DNA of 33,631 nt, taken from a virus. The position numbers and the translations under genes are program-made. Within the stretch, counting starts at the first letter, position 1; every line of letters begins with the position of its first letter. The notes below the pieces were generated by a model. It saw nothing but the letters and a program-made list of their open reading frames with translations, was not told the DNA's origin and did no database searches. Location: the IMG/VR virus record IMGVR_UViG_3300011116_000353, positions 1 through 33,631 of that record. One strand, given 5' to 3'. Below, one piece after another: positions 26,358 to 33,631 of this stretch.

Positions 26358-27350
26358 TTAGAGTCGATCCGCTACGCTGTCAAATTGTTCAGCAAGCAAA
26401 GACCGTCGATCTTGCGCTTTGGTAGCCGTTGTCGCACCGGGTGCGGCGCTTCTGACACTAACCGCTGCCGCTCTAGCCTTCTTCGCAGCTTGATTCGCTA
26501 CGACCTTTTGCTGAGTTTCAGCCTGGGCTTGTCGGCTCTGCTGAACTTGCTGATAAAGGTTGTCGTCTAGGCGTATTGCTTTTTCATACGCTTCCTCTAA
26601 CGTCGATGCCACACCGCTTTGCAGCAGCGAAATCATTGTCGGTCGCGCTTCTTCAAAATGCTCAGCCTTCAAAGCGAAACTGTTAATTTCGCCCATCAGA
26701 GACTGATTTTGCATCTGCTCTTGCTGCTCTTTCCAACTCATCACCTCGCCACGAACTCGATTGAGTTCTTGTTGAAGTGCTGAGATATTCGGGTCAAACG
26801 GTTGTTGTTGCAACTCGCCGCCCAAAGTCACACCATACTGCTGTGCAAGCCGCATAAAAAGTTGTTGCTTTTGCTGCGGATCGCTAAAACGAAGTGCATG
26901 ATCGGCTTCCATCAAAGCCTTAACTGCTTGCGTCGGCTCAATGTTTAGCCCACGGATGGTGTCCATGTACGGATTCAGAACCTCTTGGAACTGATCCGCA
27001 ATCCTTGCTTTTTCCATCAGGGGCTGAACCCCTGCTTTCATTTGTTCTTCGCGCTGCCAGGCGTATTCCTTCATCCTGTCGTCGGCAGTCTGCCACACAT
27101 CGTGATAGTCTTTTTTCCACGATGCCGGAGGGCGTTTCCAAACCGGTTCTTCTGCTTGTTCAACAGGCTGTTCTGCCTGCTGCATCATTGTCTGTTCGGG
27201 TTCTTTCGCCGCAAACTTACCTTGCTCGTCGCGGGGAACATCTTCGCGGACAGTCTCACCTGCGGGTGCGCTTTCAACTTGCTCAAATTGTTCCAGCAGC
27301 TTTTCTCTGCGGGTATCTTCTACGGGTGCAATAGCGTTCAGATCGGACAT
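26358..27350 (-). CDS. Scaffolding protein
   Basis: A 330-residue, very hydrophilic, mainly helical protein with high Gln/Glu content and no Cys (VESAPAGETVREDVPRDEQG, PEQTMMQQAEQPVEQAEEPV). A centre with WKRPPASWKKDYHDVWQTAD is shared by scaffolds of P22-like uncultured phages, and the C-terminus is basic and helical (NQAAKKARAAAVSVRSAAPG), as required for coat binding in P22 gp8. It lies between portal-associated genes and the coat gene. Confidence 0.8.
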   Translation of the reverse strand: MSDLNAIAPVEDTRREKLLEQFEQVESAPAGETVREDVPRDEQGKFAAKEPEQTMMQQAEQPVEQAEEPVWKRPPASWKKDYHDVWQTADDRMKEYAWQREEQMKAGVQPLMEKARIADQFQEVLNPYMDTIRGLNIEPTQAVKALMEADHALRFSDPQQKQQLFMRLAQQYGVTLGGELQQQPFDPNISALQQELNRVRGEVMSWKEQQEQMQNQSLMGEINSFALKAEHFEEARPTMISLLQSGVASTLEEAYEKAIRLDDNLYQQVQQSRQAQAETQQKVVANQAAKKARAAAVSVRSAAPGATTATKAQDRRSLLAEQFDSVADRL

Positions 27351-27692
27351 TTATCTCTCCCTGTGGGGGTTGCGGGTAAATCGTGCGTCATCGCGCAGCT
27401 TGTTCAAAATCCTGTTTGCTTCTGCGTGCGTAATATTTGCTAGTTGCTGCCTTAAGACTTCCCTGCGGTTATCTTTAACCGGCGCAACTTTTGTTTCCAT
27501 CTTTTCGTTGCCGACTTCGATGCAGCCATGCGCTTGCAGGTGTTCCCTGTGTCGGCTGCGGCTCGTAATCATTGAGCCATCAATCATTGACTGATAAGGC
27601 TGAATGTCAGGCATTACATGATGCACAGCAGTCGGTTGGTACTCGCCAACTTCTATTGCTTCACCGTCTACATAAATCCAGCGTTTTCTCAT
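27351..27692 (-). CDS. Conserved structural-module protein, 113 aa
   Basis: N-terminal RKRWIYVDGEAIEVGEYQP, then MPDIQPYQSMIDGSMITSRS and RHREHLQAHGCIEVGNE, resemble a small protein found between portal and scaffold genes of many podophages. The C-terminal half is charged and helical. It overlaps the upstream gene by ATGA-like coupling and ends directly before the scaffold ATG. Function unknown; head assembly accessory is likely from position. Confidence 0.65.
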   Translation of the reverse strand: MRKRWIYVDGEAIEVGEYQPTAVHHVMPDIQPYQSMIDGSMITSRSRHREHLQAHGCIEVGNEKMETKVAPVKDNRREVLRQQLANITHAEANRILNKLRDDARFTRNPHRER

Positions 27693-28036
27693 AGAAGTAG
27701 TAGAATTTCCTCGTCATCCGTTTCGATATGCTGATTCCATATCTGTTCAGCATTCTTAAGATCGGCAATCAATTTATCAAAATTAAGATTGCTTGTCAAA
27801 ATCTGTTGTTTGGTTATGTATTTCAGCGGCTCGACAACTTCGGGGATATCTTCCTTGCCTTCAACAATTCTTTCATACAAGGCAAGAACTTCTTTGCGGC
27901 GCTCCTCCCGAACCGCTTTTTCTCTTGCAAAGCGATCTTTCAGTTTATCGCCGTCATGGGTATCAATATCGACGATTACGGGAACAAAGTCCCACGTCGC
28001 AGAATCCCATGTACCGGTATCCCATCCCCCGTTCAT
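27689..28036 (-). CDS. Conserved structural-module protein, 115 aa
   Basis: Short Trp/Asp-rich N-terminus (NGGWDTGTWDSATWDF), then a charged helical part (KDRFAREKAVREERRKEVLA) and an acidic end. The WD-repeat-like start is seen in small proteins encoded next to podophage portals. ATG overlaps the portal stop (ATGA). The function is unknown. Confidence 0.65.
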   Translation of the reverse strand: MNGGWDTGTWDSATWDFVPVIVDIDTHDGDKLKDRFAREKAVREERRKEVLALYERIVEGKEDIPEVVEPLKYITKQQILTSNLNFDKLIADLKNAEQIWNQHIETDDEEILLLL

Positions 28037-30306
28037 ACGGCGATTTCAACTCCGACAGCCTTACCATCAGGCCCGCGAATGATACGTTTTGGCGCAGCCA
28101 TGACATTTAGCAAGTTGTCGATCTTGCCCGCAGTCTGATCGTGCAACGCCGCCATGTCTTGCTGTAGTTTCTCGACGTTTTGCAGCGCCATCTGCACGCC
28201 CGTTCCTAGCTCGGCAGTCATACGTTCAGCGGATGCAGTTGCAGCCTCAACAAGCGGGATATCCACGCCAGGATTAGCCCCAATCCTTGCCACGGTAACT
28301 TTTGTTGCTGCGTCAAGTTCGGTTTTCCAGCGGTTGTATTGTTCTTCCATCTCCGCTTTCTGCCGCTCAAAGTCCAGTTTCTGAGCCTCCATCTGCGCCC
28401 GCATCTGCTCGATTTCGACTTCGCGCTGCGCTTTTGCTTGCTCAAGCTGCAATTTGGCCTGCTCAACCTGCATGTTTGCTTGCATCTTGGCTTGCTCAAG
28501 CTGCCCTTCTGCTTGCATTTTCGCCTGTTGCAATTGCTGATCGGCTTGCATCTTCATCATTTCGGGATTTTGCTGCGGTTGCGGCGGCGGTCTGTTGACG
28601 ATTTGATTGATGCCTTGGTCAATCGCACCTTCCAATTGACGCGCACCCTTGAACGAGGCAACCATGAATTTCATCGTCTCGCCAATCATCGGCACAAGTT
28701 CCGGCGCTTGCGTACCAAGCGGCAAGGCTTCGCGTAGGAATGATCCCAAAGCCGAAATAAACTCGGCTCGATCCCGCTTCATTTGCTGTTCGTCAAGCTG
28801 AACGAGCGAGTCAGCAGCCACTTCAACGCGGAAATTGCGTAGCGGCTTGTCTTTCAGCAATGCCAACGCTTGCGGGACAAGCTGCTGATCTTGTGGCTCA
28901 AGCTGATCCGCTGCTGCGTACATGAGAATTGTTTCGGGCTGGAACTTAGTGCAAATTACCTGCGCCTTGAGCCTGAGAAGCCCCGTAGCAAACAGCGCCA
29001 CATCCTCCTGCATTGAGCGCAGCCGGATGGAGGCGTATTGCCCCTTAATTTGTTGTGCAGTAGCCGTTTCAGACGCGAAGGATGATCCTCGAATAATGTC
29101 CGAAAGACCTGTGATTTCATAGATTTGGTTTTTGATTTCAGTCCGCGCCTGATAGCATTGGATCAGCGTCTGAGCAATCATGTCAATGGGCAGAAAGTCA
29201 ATCGCGCCTTTTAGACCGCCTTTCTCACCAAACGCCATCCAGGTATCAACCGGCAGCAAAGCATTGTTCTCGCCCTCAGTCATCAGTCGCTGCAATGCGG
29301 GCTGTGAAGCGTCATACACGCCCCTAACGCGCAAAGCCTTCACCAAGCCATCTATACGGTCGCTGAGAATATCAAGCTCGTTAGCCTGATCCTGATACAG
29401 CACAAAGTCAGGAACAGGAACAAGGGTGTCGCTCGTCATCGTCGCAAACAGCGGTTTCGGGCAAGGGAAAAACCCTTCCAACTCAAGCGGGTCGTCGCGT
29501 TCGTCAATGATGTTAGGCATTGACTTGCTAAACCAGTAAACCTTACCCGTTTCCTTGTCCCAATATTCGCAAATCTTTGCGCGGGTGTGTTCCTTGGTGC
29601 TTTGCCCGTACTGCTTAAGCGTGTCAGGGCCTGCGTCAAAAGGAATTCTGCTGCCGACTTCCTCACCGAAACGCTCAATCAACGCCTCGCGGGTCATGTA
29701 TACCCAACGCCAAACAGCCGTTACTTCCTCCCATGTACGCGCTACTGCATGGCCAAAGTCTTTCCAGTGAACATAGTCAACGGGAGCGCATTCGTACTCA
29801 ATCTGTTCCATCGGTTCTTCACCGGCCAGCGCTTGATTTCCGGCTTCCGGCTCGTCAATGTCCTCGGTGACTTCTAGCCCATCCTCGGGCATATCAATCG
29901 CTTGAACGTGCGGCTCATAGCGCACCCATGACGTACCACGCCCGCCAAGGAAACGATCCTCGACGCAATGCTTCATCGTGCTGCGAAAGTCGCTGTAATG
30001 CTCAATTTCGTAGTCCAGCGCCCGCTCAATCAGCAAAGAGGCTACTCGTCCGACTTGATCGTTGTCGCCAAAGCGACGCGATACGTCTGCTTTTGGTAGA
30101 CGCGCATAAACCGCAGGAATCAAGGTCTGAACGTTGCTCCATAGGATGTTGAACTTAGCCGTCTCGTTCGTATTTTGGCTGCGGTTGTCATCCCGATAAC
30201 GCTTGATAATCTTTTGTGCGCGGGCTTCCCACTTCTTGAAGTCGTTATCGTAGGCTGCAACGTTATGCAGCAGCTTCTGCAAGCCTGTGCTCTGTTCTTC
30301 GCTCAT
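28033..30306 (-). CDS. Portal protein (P22 gp1-like)
   Basis: A 757-residue protein. The N-terminal half has portal-type motifs: IKRYRDDNRSQNTNETAKFN, WSNVQTLIPAVYARLPKADV, VEDRFLGGRGTSWVRYEP, and the ITGLSDIIRGSSFASETATAQQIKGQ region. From about residue 570 it ends with a long Gln/Glu-rich coiled coil (QADQQLQQAKMQAEGQLEQA...), comparable to the C-terminal barrel helix of P22 portal. Twelve copies form the DNA channel at one capsid vertex. It overlaps genes on both sides. Confidence 0.92.
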   Translation of the reverse strand: MSEEQSTGLQKLLHNVAAYDNDFKKWEARAQKIIKRYRDDNRSQNTNETAKFNILWSNVQTLIPAVYARLPKADVSRRFGDNDQVGRVASLLIERALDYEIEHYSDFRSTMKHCVEDRFLGGRGTSWVRYEPHVQAIDMPEDGLEVTEDIDEPEAGNQALAGEEPMEQIEYECAPVDYVHWKDFGHAVARTWEEVTAVWRWVYMTREALIERFGEEVGSRIPFDAGPDTLKQYGQSTKEHTRAKICEYWDKETGKVYWFSKSMPNIIDERDDPLELEGFFPCPKPLFATMTSDTLVPVPDFVLYQDQANELDILSDRIDGLVKALRVRGVYDASQPALQRLMTEGENNALLPVDTWMAFGEKGGLKGAIDFLPIDMIAQTLIQCYQARTEIKNQIYEITGLSDIIRGSSFASETATAQQIKGQYASIRLRSMQEDVALFATGLLRLKAQVICTKFQPETILMYAAADQLEPQDQQLVPQALALLKDKPLRNFRVEVAADSLVQLDEQQMKRDRAEFISALGSFLREALPLGTQAPELVPMIGETMKFMVASFKGARQLEGAIDQGINQIVNRPPPQPQQNPEMMKMQADQQLQQAKMQAEGQLEQAKMQANMQVEQAKLQLEQAKAQREVEIEQMRAQMEAQKLDFERQKAEMEEQYNRWKTELDAATKVTVARIGANPGVDIPLVEAATASAERMTAELGTGVQMALQNVEKLQQDMAALHDQTAGKIDNLLNVMAAPKRIIRGPDGKAVGVEIAV

Positions 30307-30590
30307 TTATTTCGCTCCGAGATAGCGCGAGCCTTGGCGCGGGCATCCTCTTTACTGGACGCACCCCACGCCTTCAAAGCCAACGCCAACCGTGTGGGTT
30401 CGCCGTTCTTTTCCATCGGGCCAGGCATATTTCCCATGCGGGCAAGGAAAGAAGCTCGACGCGGGTTATCGCCAGCCTTTACGGGAGGCTTTAGCGTGCC
30501 GCCAGTTTCAGCGTGATAACTCGCTCGTCCCTTGGCGTTCAGTCCACCCTCGGGATTCTTGCCTTCTTTCTTTTGCCATGCAGCGCTCAT
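30303..30590 (-). CDS. DUF6321-type protein
   Basis: A 95-residue basic protein: WQKKEGKNPEGGLNAKGRAS, GGTLKPPVKAGDNPRRASFL, ARMGNMPGPMEKNGEPTRLA, then LALKAWGASSKEDARAKAR. This arrangement is the DUF6321 family, frequent in podophage and uncultured phage genomes next to portal genes. Basic and Gly-rich, probably nucleic-acid contacting, but no function is established. It overlaps both neighbours by 4 bases. Confidence 0.75.
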   Translation of the reverse strand: MSAAWQKKEGKNPEGGLNAKGRASYHAETGGTLKPPVKAGDNPRRASFLARMGNMPGPMEKNGEPTRLALALKAWGASSKEDARAKARAISERNK

Positions 30591-30742
30591 TTTTTCTCCG
30601 GCTTTGCAGTCTTAGCAGCTTCGCGGAAGTCTTTAGCAGTCGGTGCGCCGGGATCGCCTGGCTTACGCATACGCTCGCCCGAACCGGCCTTGATCCGCTC
30701 TTGCTTCGCTAGGATGTTGGCGTACAACCCTGCCTTGTTCAC
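30587..30742 (-). CDS. Small basic phage protein, 51 aa, GTG start
   Basis: Start at GTG 30742, which overlaps the upstream stop as GTGA and matches the beginning of related phage proteins (NKAGLYANILAKQERIKAGS). A longer frame to 30796 would lie inside the preceding gene. The remainder, GERMRKPGDPGAPTAKDFRE, is a familiar, uncharacterised small basic protein in phage head modules. Confidence 0.7.
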   Translation of the reverse strand: MNKAGLYANILAKQERIKAGSGERMRKPGDPGAPTAKDFREAAKTAKPEKK

Positions 30743-31047
30743 GAGAATACGCCCACGCCGATCACAGTCGCACCTGCGCCGGTAGTGACTTTCCACGCAC
30801 CATTAGCCGAACACATATTCATTTCGACGCTATACACGCCGGGAACGAGGGTCGCTGAACCCGTCAGCAACGGGATTGAAGTCGCGCCATCCAGCAGGGT
30901 CACAGAAGCCGTGGCAGCGGTGTTCACGCTGATAATCAGCCGGTGCAGATAGTCGCCGGTTGCGCCAGTTGCACCTAGAACTTGTGCAGTTTGGCTGGCC
31001 GCTACGGTTTCATACGCATAACGGTACGGATAATTAACGCCGCTCAT
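30739..31047 (-). CDS. Small beta-rich virion protein
   Basis: Start at ATG 31047 overlapping the TerL stop (ATGA), behind GGAGAGC; a longer frame to 31080 is less likely. A 102-residue protein without charged clusters: SGVNYPYRYAYETVAASQTA, HRLIISVNTAATASVTLLDG, VPGVYSVEMNMCSANGAWKV. A single jelly-roll-like domain that could be a capsid decoration or head-fibre protein. Function inferred from composition and position only. Confidence 0.55.
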   Translation of the reverse strand: MSGVNYPYRYAYETVAASQTAQVLGATGATGDYLHRLIISVNTAATASVTLLDGATSIPLLTGSATLVPGVYSVEMNMCSANGAWKVTTGAGATVIGVGVFS

Positions 31048-32375
31048 ATTCTTGCTCTCCTGGGTTGTTGTGTTGACCACATATCATTAAGACTGACTGT
31101 GTTCGTCGGGCCTACCATCAAAGGCTTGTCTCTATCCGGCGCTTTGACTACCGGTTCTTGCCTCCATGCAATAGCCATCATACGAAAAGCATCCGCAGGG
31201 TGGCTAGTCCAATCGTGTCTTGGGGTCTGCCTAAAAGCCTTCTTGTCCTCGTCATACTCGCGTTGGTACTGTTTCAACGCCTCAATGCCCTCGTAACACT
31301 TGTTGTCAAACCACACCCGAGGGAGCATGTGCCTTACTGCTTGAATGCCGTCTTGCACCGACAGATCAGGGACGATAGCCAATGACGTAATGCCAAGGTG
31401 CTGAGCGAGTTGCTCAATGACGCTTTTTCCACCGCTGGCAAGTGTCTTGGCTTTCGCGTCGTGCGGTAACCAGTGCTTACCATAGCGATAACCTCGATCC
31501 GAGATAACTTGTGCAAGCTCCTCAATGTTTGCGCCCGATACCGCGTAGAAGTCGATAACATGTATCTCTCCCCGTACGACCTGATACCACCAAATTGCGG
31601 TATCGTCCCGAAAACCCAAATCCCATGCAGTGTGGACGGGTAGGTTAGGATCGACTGAAACGCTTGTTACTCTGCCTTCTTGTTCAGCTTCCCTCAATTC
31701 TTGACCGTAAAAAGCTCCGAGGATTGCAGCTTCAAATGAGCATTCGTATTCCTGCAAATACTGATCCTCGGACAATTGCGCCCTTGCTGCCGAAAGCTCG
31801 GATGGTGGCAACAAGCCCGACGAAGAGGCGGGGAGGCGCAGCAGAAACCATTCGTGAGGGTTACGAATGGCGTTTTCATACACTGACCAAAACTGATTCT
31901 TTCCTTTAGGCGTACCACCAAAGACCGCCCAACCCTGCTTATCAGACAATGCTGGACGGATGACGTTGCCCCATACGCTAGGCTTAAAGTCGCCATACTC
32001 GTCCATATAGATACCATCAAAACCTAGACCGCGAATCGCATCAGCGTTATCAGCTCCAAATAACCTGATTTTCGCATCGTTCATTAGAGTAACTGTCAGT
32101 TCGGCCTCGTTGCTATCCGCAATAATCGGTTGCGCAAAGTTCTTGAGATAGTCCCAAACGACTGACTTCGCCTGGCTGCGATACGGTGCAATGTAGCCAA
32201 ACAGCGGGAACGTCGATTTACAGGTAGCCGCTGCCCTGATTACGTCATTGATAGCTGCTACAGTCTTTCCTGCTCGTCTATGGGCTACGAGACAACCCCA
32301 ACGCTTCGTCCGCTGATGGAACGGTAAGAATTCTTTCCTCGGCGCGTAGGGGAGGATTATTTCGGATCGGCCCAT
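31044..32375 (-). CDS. Terminase large subunit
   Basis: A complete 443-residue packaging motor. ATPase: Walker A-type HRRAGKT (32-38), Walker B GIYMDE (D125, E126), coupling motif FGGTPKGKNQ (152-161). Nuclease: acidic residues D252 in AWDLGFRDDTAIWW, D275 in HVIDFYAV and D395 in HPADAFRMM form the expected RNase H-like site. Length and motif spacing are of the short headful/P22-like to T7-like range. Start ATG 32375 overlaps TerS by 19 bases. Confidence 0.95.
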   Translation of the reverse strand: MGRSEIILPYAPRKEFLPFHQRTKRWGCLVAHRRAGKTVAAINDVIRAAATCKSTFPLFGYIAPYRSQAKSVVWDYLKNFAQPIIADSNEAELTVTLMNDAKIRLFGADNADAIRGLGFDGIYMDEYGDFKPSVWGNVIRPALSDKQGWAVFGGTPKGKNQFWSVYENAIRNPHEWFLLRLPASSSGLLPPSELSAARAQLSEDQYLQEYECSFEAAILGAFYGQELREAEQEGRVTSVSVDPNLPVHTAWDLGFRDDTAIWWYQVVRGEIHVIDFYAVSGANIEELAQVISDRGYRYGKHWLPHDAKAKTLASGGKSVIEQLAQHLGITSLAIVPDLSVQDGIQAVRHMLPRVWFDNKCYEGIEALKQYQREYDEDKKAFRQTPRHDWTSHPADAFRMMAIAWRQEPVVKAPDRDKPLMVGPTNTVSLNDMWSTQQPRRARI

Positions 32376-32596
32376 CGGATCACCATTTCCTGCGGCCCGC
32401 CCTCATTACCTACGTTTTCAGTCCTTGCCAAGTCAGGAACAACCTTTTTTAGCAATATGTCCGCTGCTTTGACCTGCGTGCCTGATAGCTCAATCTCGCC
32501 CTCAACGTGCTTCAAGAGGCGATTCATGATCTGACTAGCTTGGATTTTCTCTCTCCAAGCATCAGACAACACAACTTTCCGTTTTCTAGCTGCCAT
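32357..32596 (-). CDS. Small terminase subunit (copy B)
   Basis: The TerS partner of the complete TerL. Differs from the copy at 189-428 only at residue 39 (Gly instead of Ser). Basic N-terminus, helical core; 79 residues. The start is preceded by a non-coding 37-base stretch ending the 128-residue gene. It recognises phage DNA for packaging by analogy with other TerS in this position; a pac site was not located. Confidence 0.7.
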   Translation of the reverse strand: MAARKRKVVLSDAWREKIQASQIMNRLLKHVEGEIELSGTQVKAADILLKKVVPDLARTENVGNEGGPQEMVIRWADPK

Positions 32597-32633
32597 GTGA
32601 TTGATTTGTAACAGAAATTGTTAGCATACTTAG

Positions 32634-33020
32634 TTAATCTTTAGGTATCGGGTAACGCAGTTCATCCTGCTGTGCAAATGGGCTTTTTCCACGCTTTAGC
32701 CTGTCCATTGCAAACTGTTCTGCCTTTGAGTAAATTTCGGGAGTCGGCTCATTCCCTGCCGTCAAATGCCGCAATTCTTGTGCAGTCAATGTCGGCACAA
32801 TCAGCGGATGCTCTACTTGTTTGCCTTCATGCTCAAAGATAGACGAAAGTTCTGTTGCTACGCCGTCCTGTGCTGGCAGTTGCCCAAAATATCCTTTACC
32901 TTTTGCTGTGAAAGGATTGTTTACTGCTTGCTCGTTGCCGTGGCGCATTCCATAAGGCGCAAGCGTCTGTTCAGACGGGTACGCTCTCAATAAAGCTGCC
33001 AAGCGTTCACGATCAGGCAT
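32634..33020 (-). CDS. Strain-variable phage protein, 128 aa, present only in copy B
   Basis: Sits between TerS and the small basic gene and is absent at the matching place in copy A. N-terminal PDRERLAALLRAYP, then NNPFTAKGKGYFGQLPAQDG, ATELSSIFEHEGKQVEHPLI, VPTLTAQELRHLTAG and RLKRGKSPFAQQDELRYP. Proteins with the pattern GTG(Y/F)FG.L....G..TELS..........PLIVPTLT...... KSPFA are widespread in phages near head genes, of unknown function. Its ATG overlaps the upstream stop. Confidence 0.75.
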   Translation of the reverse strand: MPDRERLAALLRAYPSEQTLAPYGMRHGNEQAVNNPFTAKGKGYFGQLPAQDGVATELSSIFEHEGKQVEHPLIVPTLTAQELRHLTAGNEPTPEIYSKAEQFAMDRLKRGKSPFAQQDELRYPIPKD

Positions 33021-33177
33021 GATGCATTTTTTTCATCGCTTCGGCTAACTTCTTGCCCTTGTCAGCCTGGTTGAATTCCTTGGCTACTTTGACCGGCACG
33101 CCGACTTTCTTGGCGAATTCGGGGTTATGTGCAGCCGCCGCCATCATGCGGGCTTGAGCGGGTGAATGGCTAGGCAT
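33013..33177 (-). CDS. Small basic phage protein, 54 aa (copy B)
   Basis: Homologue of 466-633: the same AKKVGVPVKVAKEFNQADKG core, but an altered N-terminus (MPSHSPAQARMMAAAAHNPE) and a C-terminus ending KKMHHA. The C-terminal change marks one border of the inserted gene, whose ATG overlaps this stop by a few bases. ATG overlaps the DUF5856 stop as TAATG. Confidence 0.75.
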   Translation of the reverse strand: MPSHSPAQARMMAAAAHNPEFAKKVGVPVKVAKEFNQADKGKKLAEAMKKMHHA

Positions 33178-33545
33178 TATTTCAAAAACCTCAGTTTGTA
33201 GAGCGTCGAATCAATCTGATCCGCGATCTCGTCCACAATGTTCTGAAGCTGGCTTTCGCTTGGCAAGTCCTTGCGGATATCGTCAACAAAATCTTTTATC
33301 TGCGTTAAGTACTTGACCGGCTCTGAGGCCAAATGAAAGTCTTTGGGGTAATTCGTGATGATGTCGTAACAACCTTGGTACGCCTCTGCCCACTTATCTG
33401 CGAGTTCGACAATTGCGTCGTAATACTCGCCCAATGCTACGTGTTGCGCGTAGCTTTTTGTTTGCAAGTGCATGAAGTGCGTAACGGTTGCCGAGTGAAA
33501 AAGAACACTAACAAACGCTGCCGCTGATTCGTTGTATTTCGCCAT
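33177..33545 (-). CDS. DUF5856-type ferritin-like phage protein (copy B)
   Basis: A 122-residue helical protein, nearly the same as 633-1001 (differences include SYAQHVAL for SFAQHMAL and DDIRKD for DDLRKD). Mostly synonymous or conservative changes between the copies indicate purifying selection, so this uncharacterised gene is functional in both strains. Confidence 0.75.
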   Translation of the reverse strand: MAKYNESAAAFVSVLFHSATVTHFMHLQTKSYAQHVALGEYYDAIVELADKWAEAYQGCYDIITNYPKDFHLASEPVKYLTQIKDFVDDIRKDLPSESQLQNIVDEIADQIDSTLYKLRFLK

Positions 33546-33572
33546 TTTTCACCCTTTTTCAGCAATTTCACA

Positions 33573-33601
33573 ATGATAATTGCAATTTTTTAGGCTGTCA
33601 A
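33573..33601 (-). promoter_or_regulatory. Sigma70-type promoter upstream of DUF5856-terminase genes (copy B)
   Basis: Same TTGACA (33601-33596), 17-base spacer and TATCAT (33578-33573) as in copy A. Both boxes and spacer are unchanged between copies that differ elsewhere, supporting function. Confidence 0.65.
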
Positions 33602-33631
33602 GCGCGTAATTTGACCATTTGAGCAATCATG
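33598..33631 (-). CDS. VRR-NUC nuclease, C-terminal fragment at window edge (copy B)
   Basis: The last 10 codons plus stop of the gene complete at 1054-1350 (IAQMVKLRA before the stop). Cut by the window edge. Confidence 0.7.
   Translation of the reverse strand, partial: MIAQMVKLRA

Larger units (their letters stand above)
32168..33631. repeat. Diverged copy B of the terminase-proximal locus
   Basis: Aligns with 1-1087, with about 0.38 kb additional sequence holding the gene at 32634-33020. Substitutions cluster in the TerL start and small gene ends; TerS and DUF5856 are nearly unchanged. If both copies are one locus, the genome unit is about 32,544 bases. Confidence 0.85.

Noticed and set aside
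28302-28737. Plus-strand frames rich in Leu/Ala/Phe opposite the portal C-terminus
   Set aside because: They are antisense of the Gln/Glu-rich coiled coil and lack start context and family resemblance.
1-33631. tRNA genes or CRISPR arrays
   Set aside because: No cloverleaf-like segment or regularly spaced repeat was recognised by eye on either strand; a tRNAscan-SE run would settle the first.

Overview
This window is a nearly complete (slightly over-complete) genome of a tailed bacteriophage with a P22-like podoviral virion plan: small terminase, large terminase, a 757-residue portal, scaffold, major capsid protein, gp10-like tail hub and three ejection-type proteins. Base composition is moderate, genes are tightly packed with ATGA/TAATG overlaps, and the Ref, NinB, Erf, Mom, Cro and C4/Ash-like elements are typical of phages of Proteobacteria. 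The host cannot be fixed from the sequence; a gamma- or betaproteobacterium is an inference. No integrase, CI repressor, DNA polymerase, tRNA or CRISPR was found.

Layout. The first 1,087 bases and the last 1,464 bases are diverged copies of one locus (end of a VRR-NUC gene, promoter, DUF5856 gene, small gene, TerS, start of TerL). The last copy carries an extra 128-residue gene. The simplest reading is a circular or circularly permuted genome of about 32.5 kb whose two contig ends come from different strains. Bases 1054-6091 (minus strand) hold the early/accessory operon read from a Cro-type control region: cro, a C4-like antisense RNA with an Ash/Icd-like reading frame, mom, a short replication-protein-like gene, two HTH proteins, a GNAT, NinB, Ref and VRR-NUC genes. 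Bases 6128-6237 hold two divergent sigma70-type promoters with operator-like repeats. Bases 6279-9546 (plus strand) hold small coupled genes around an Erf-family recombinase, several below 60 residues. Bases 9479-32596 (minus strand) are the late region, listed here from the lysis end upward against transcription: lysis, fibre/adhesin, ejection proteins, tail hub, a glycan/methyl-transfer cassette, capsid, portal, terminase. After circular closure almost all minus-strand genes form one collinear block running from cro to the endolysin.

Main observations. (1) The major capsid gene is interrupted 27 codons in by a td-like group I intron of 702 nt carrying a GIY-YIG endonuclease gene; exon junctions, P1, P4, P6, P7 and P9 can be read directly. 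(2) A C4/CI-type antisense RNA fold with a 20-bp long-range complementarity ending in a U-run lies between cro and mom, suggesting RNA-based control in a phage without a visible CI repressor. (3) A fibre-associated gene lies where the conserved AUG is replaced by AUC. (4) A 259-residue protein has an HTH module bracketed by perfect 29-bp direct repeats. (5) The contig-end copies reveal a natural gene presence/absence polymorphism next to the terminase.
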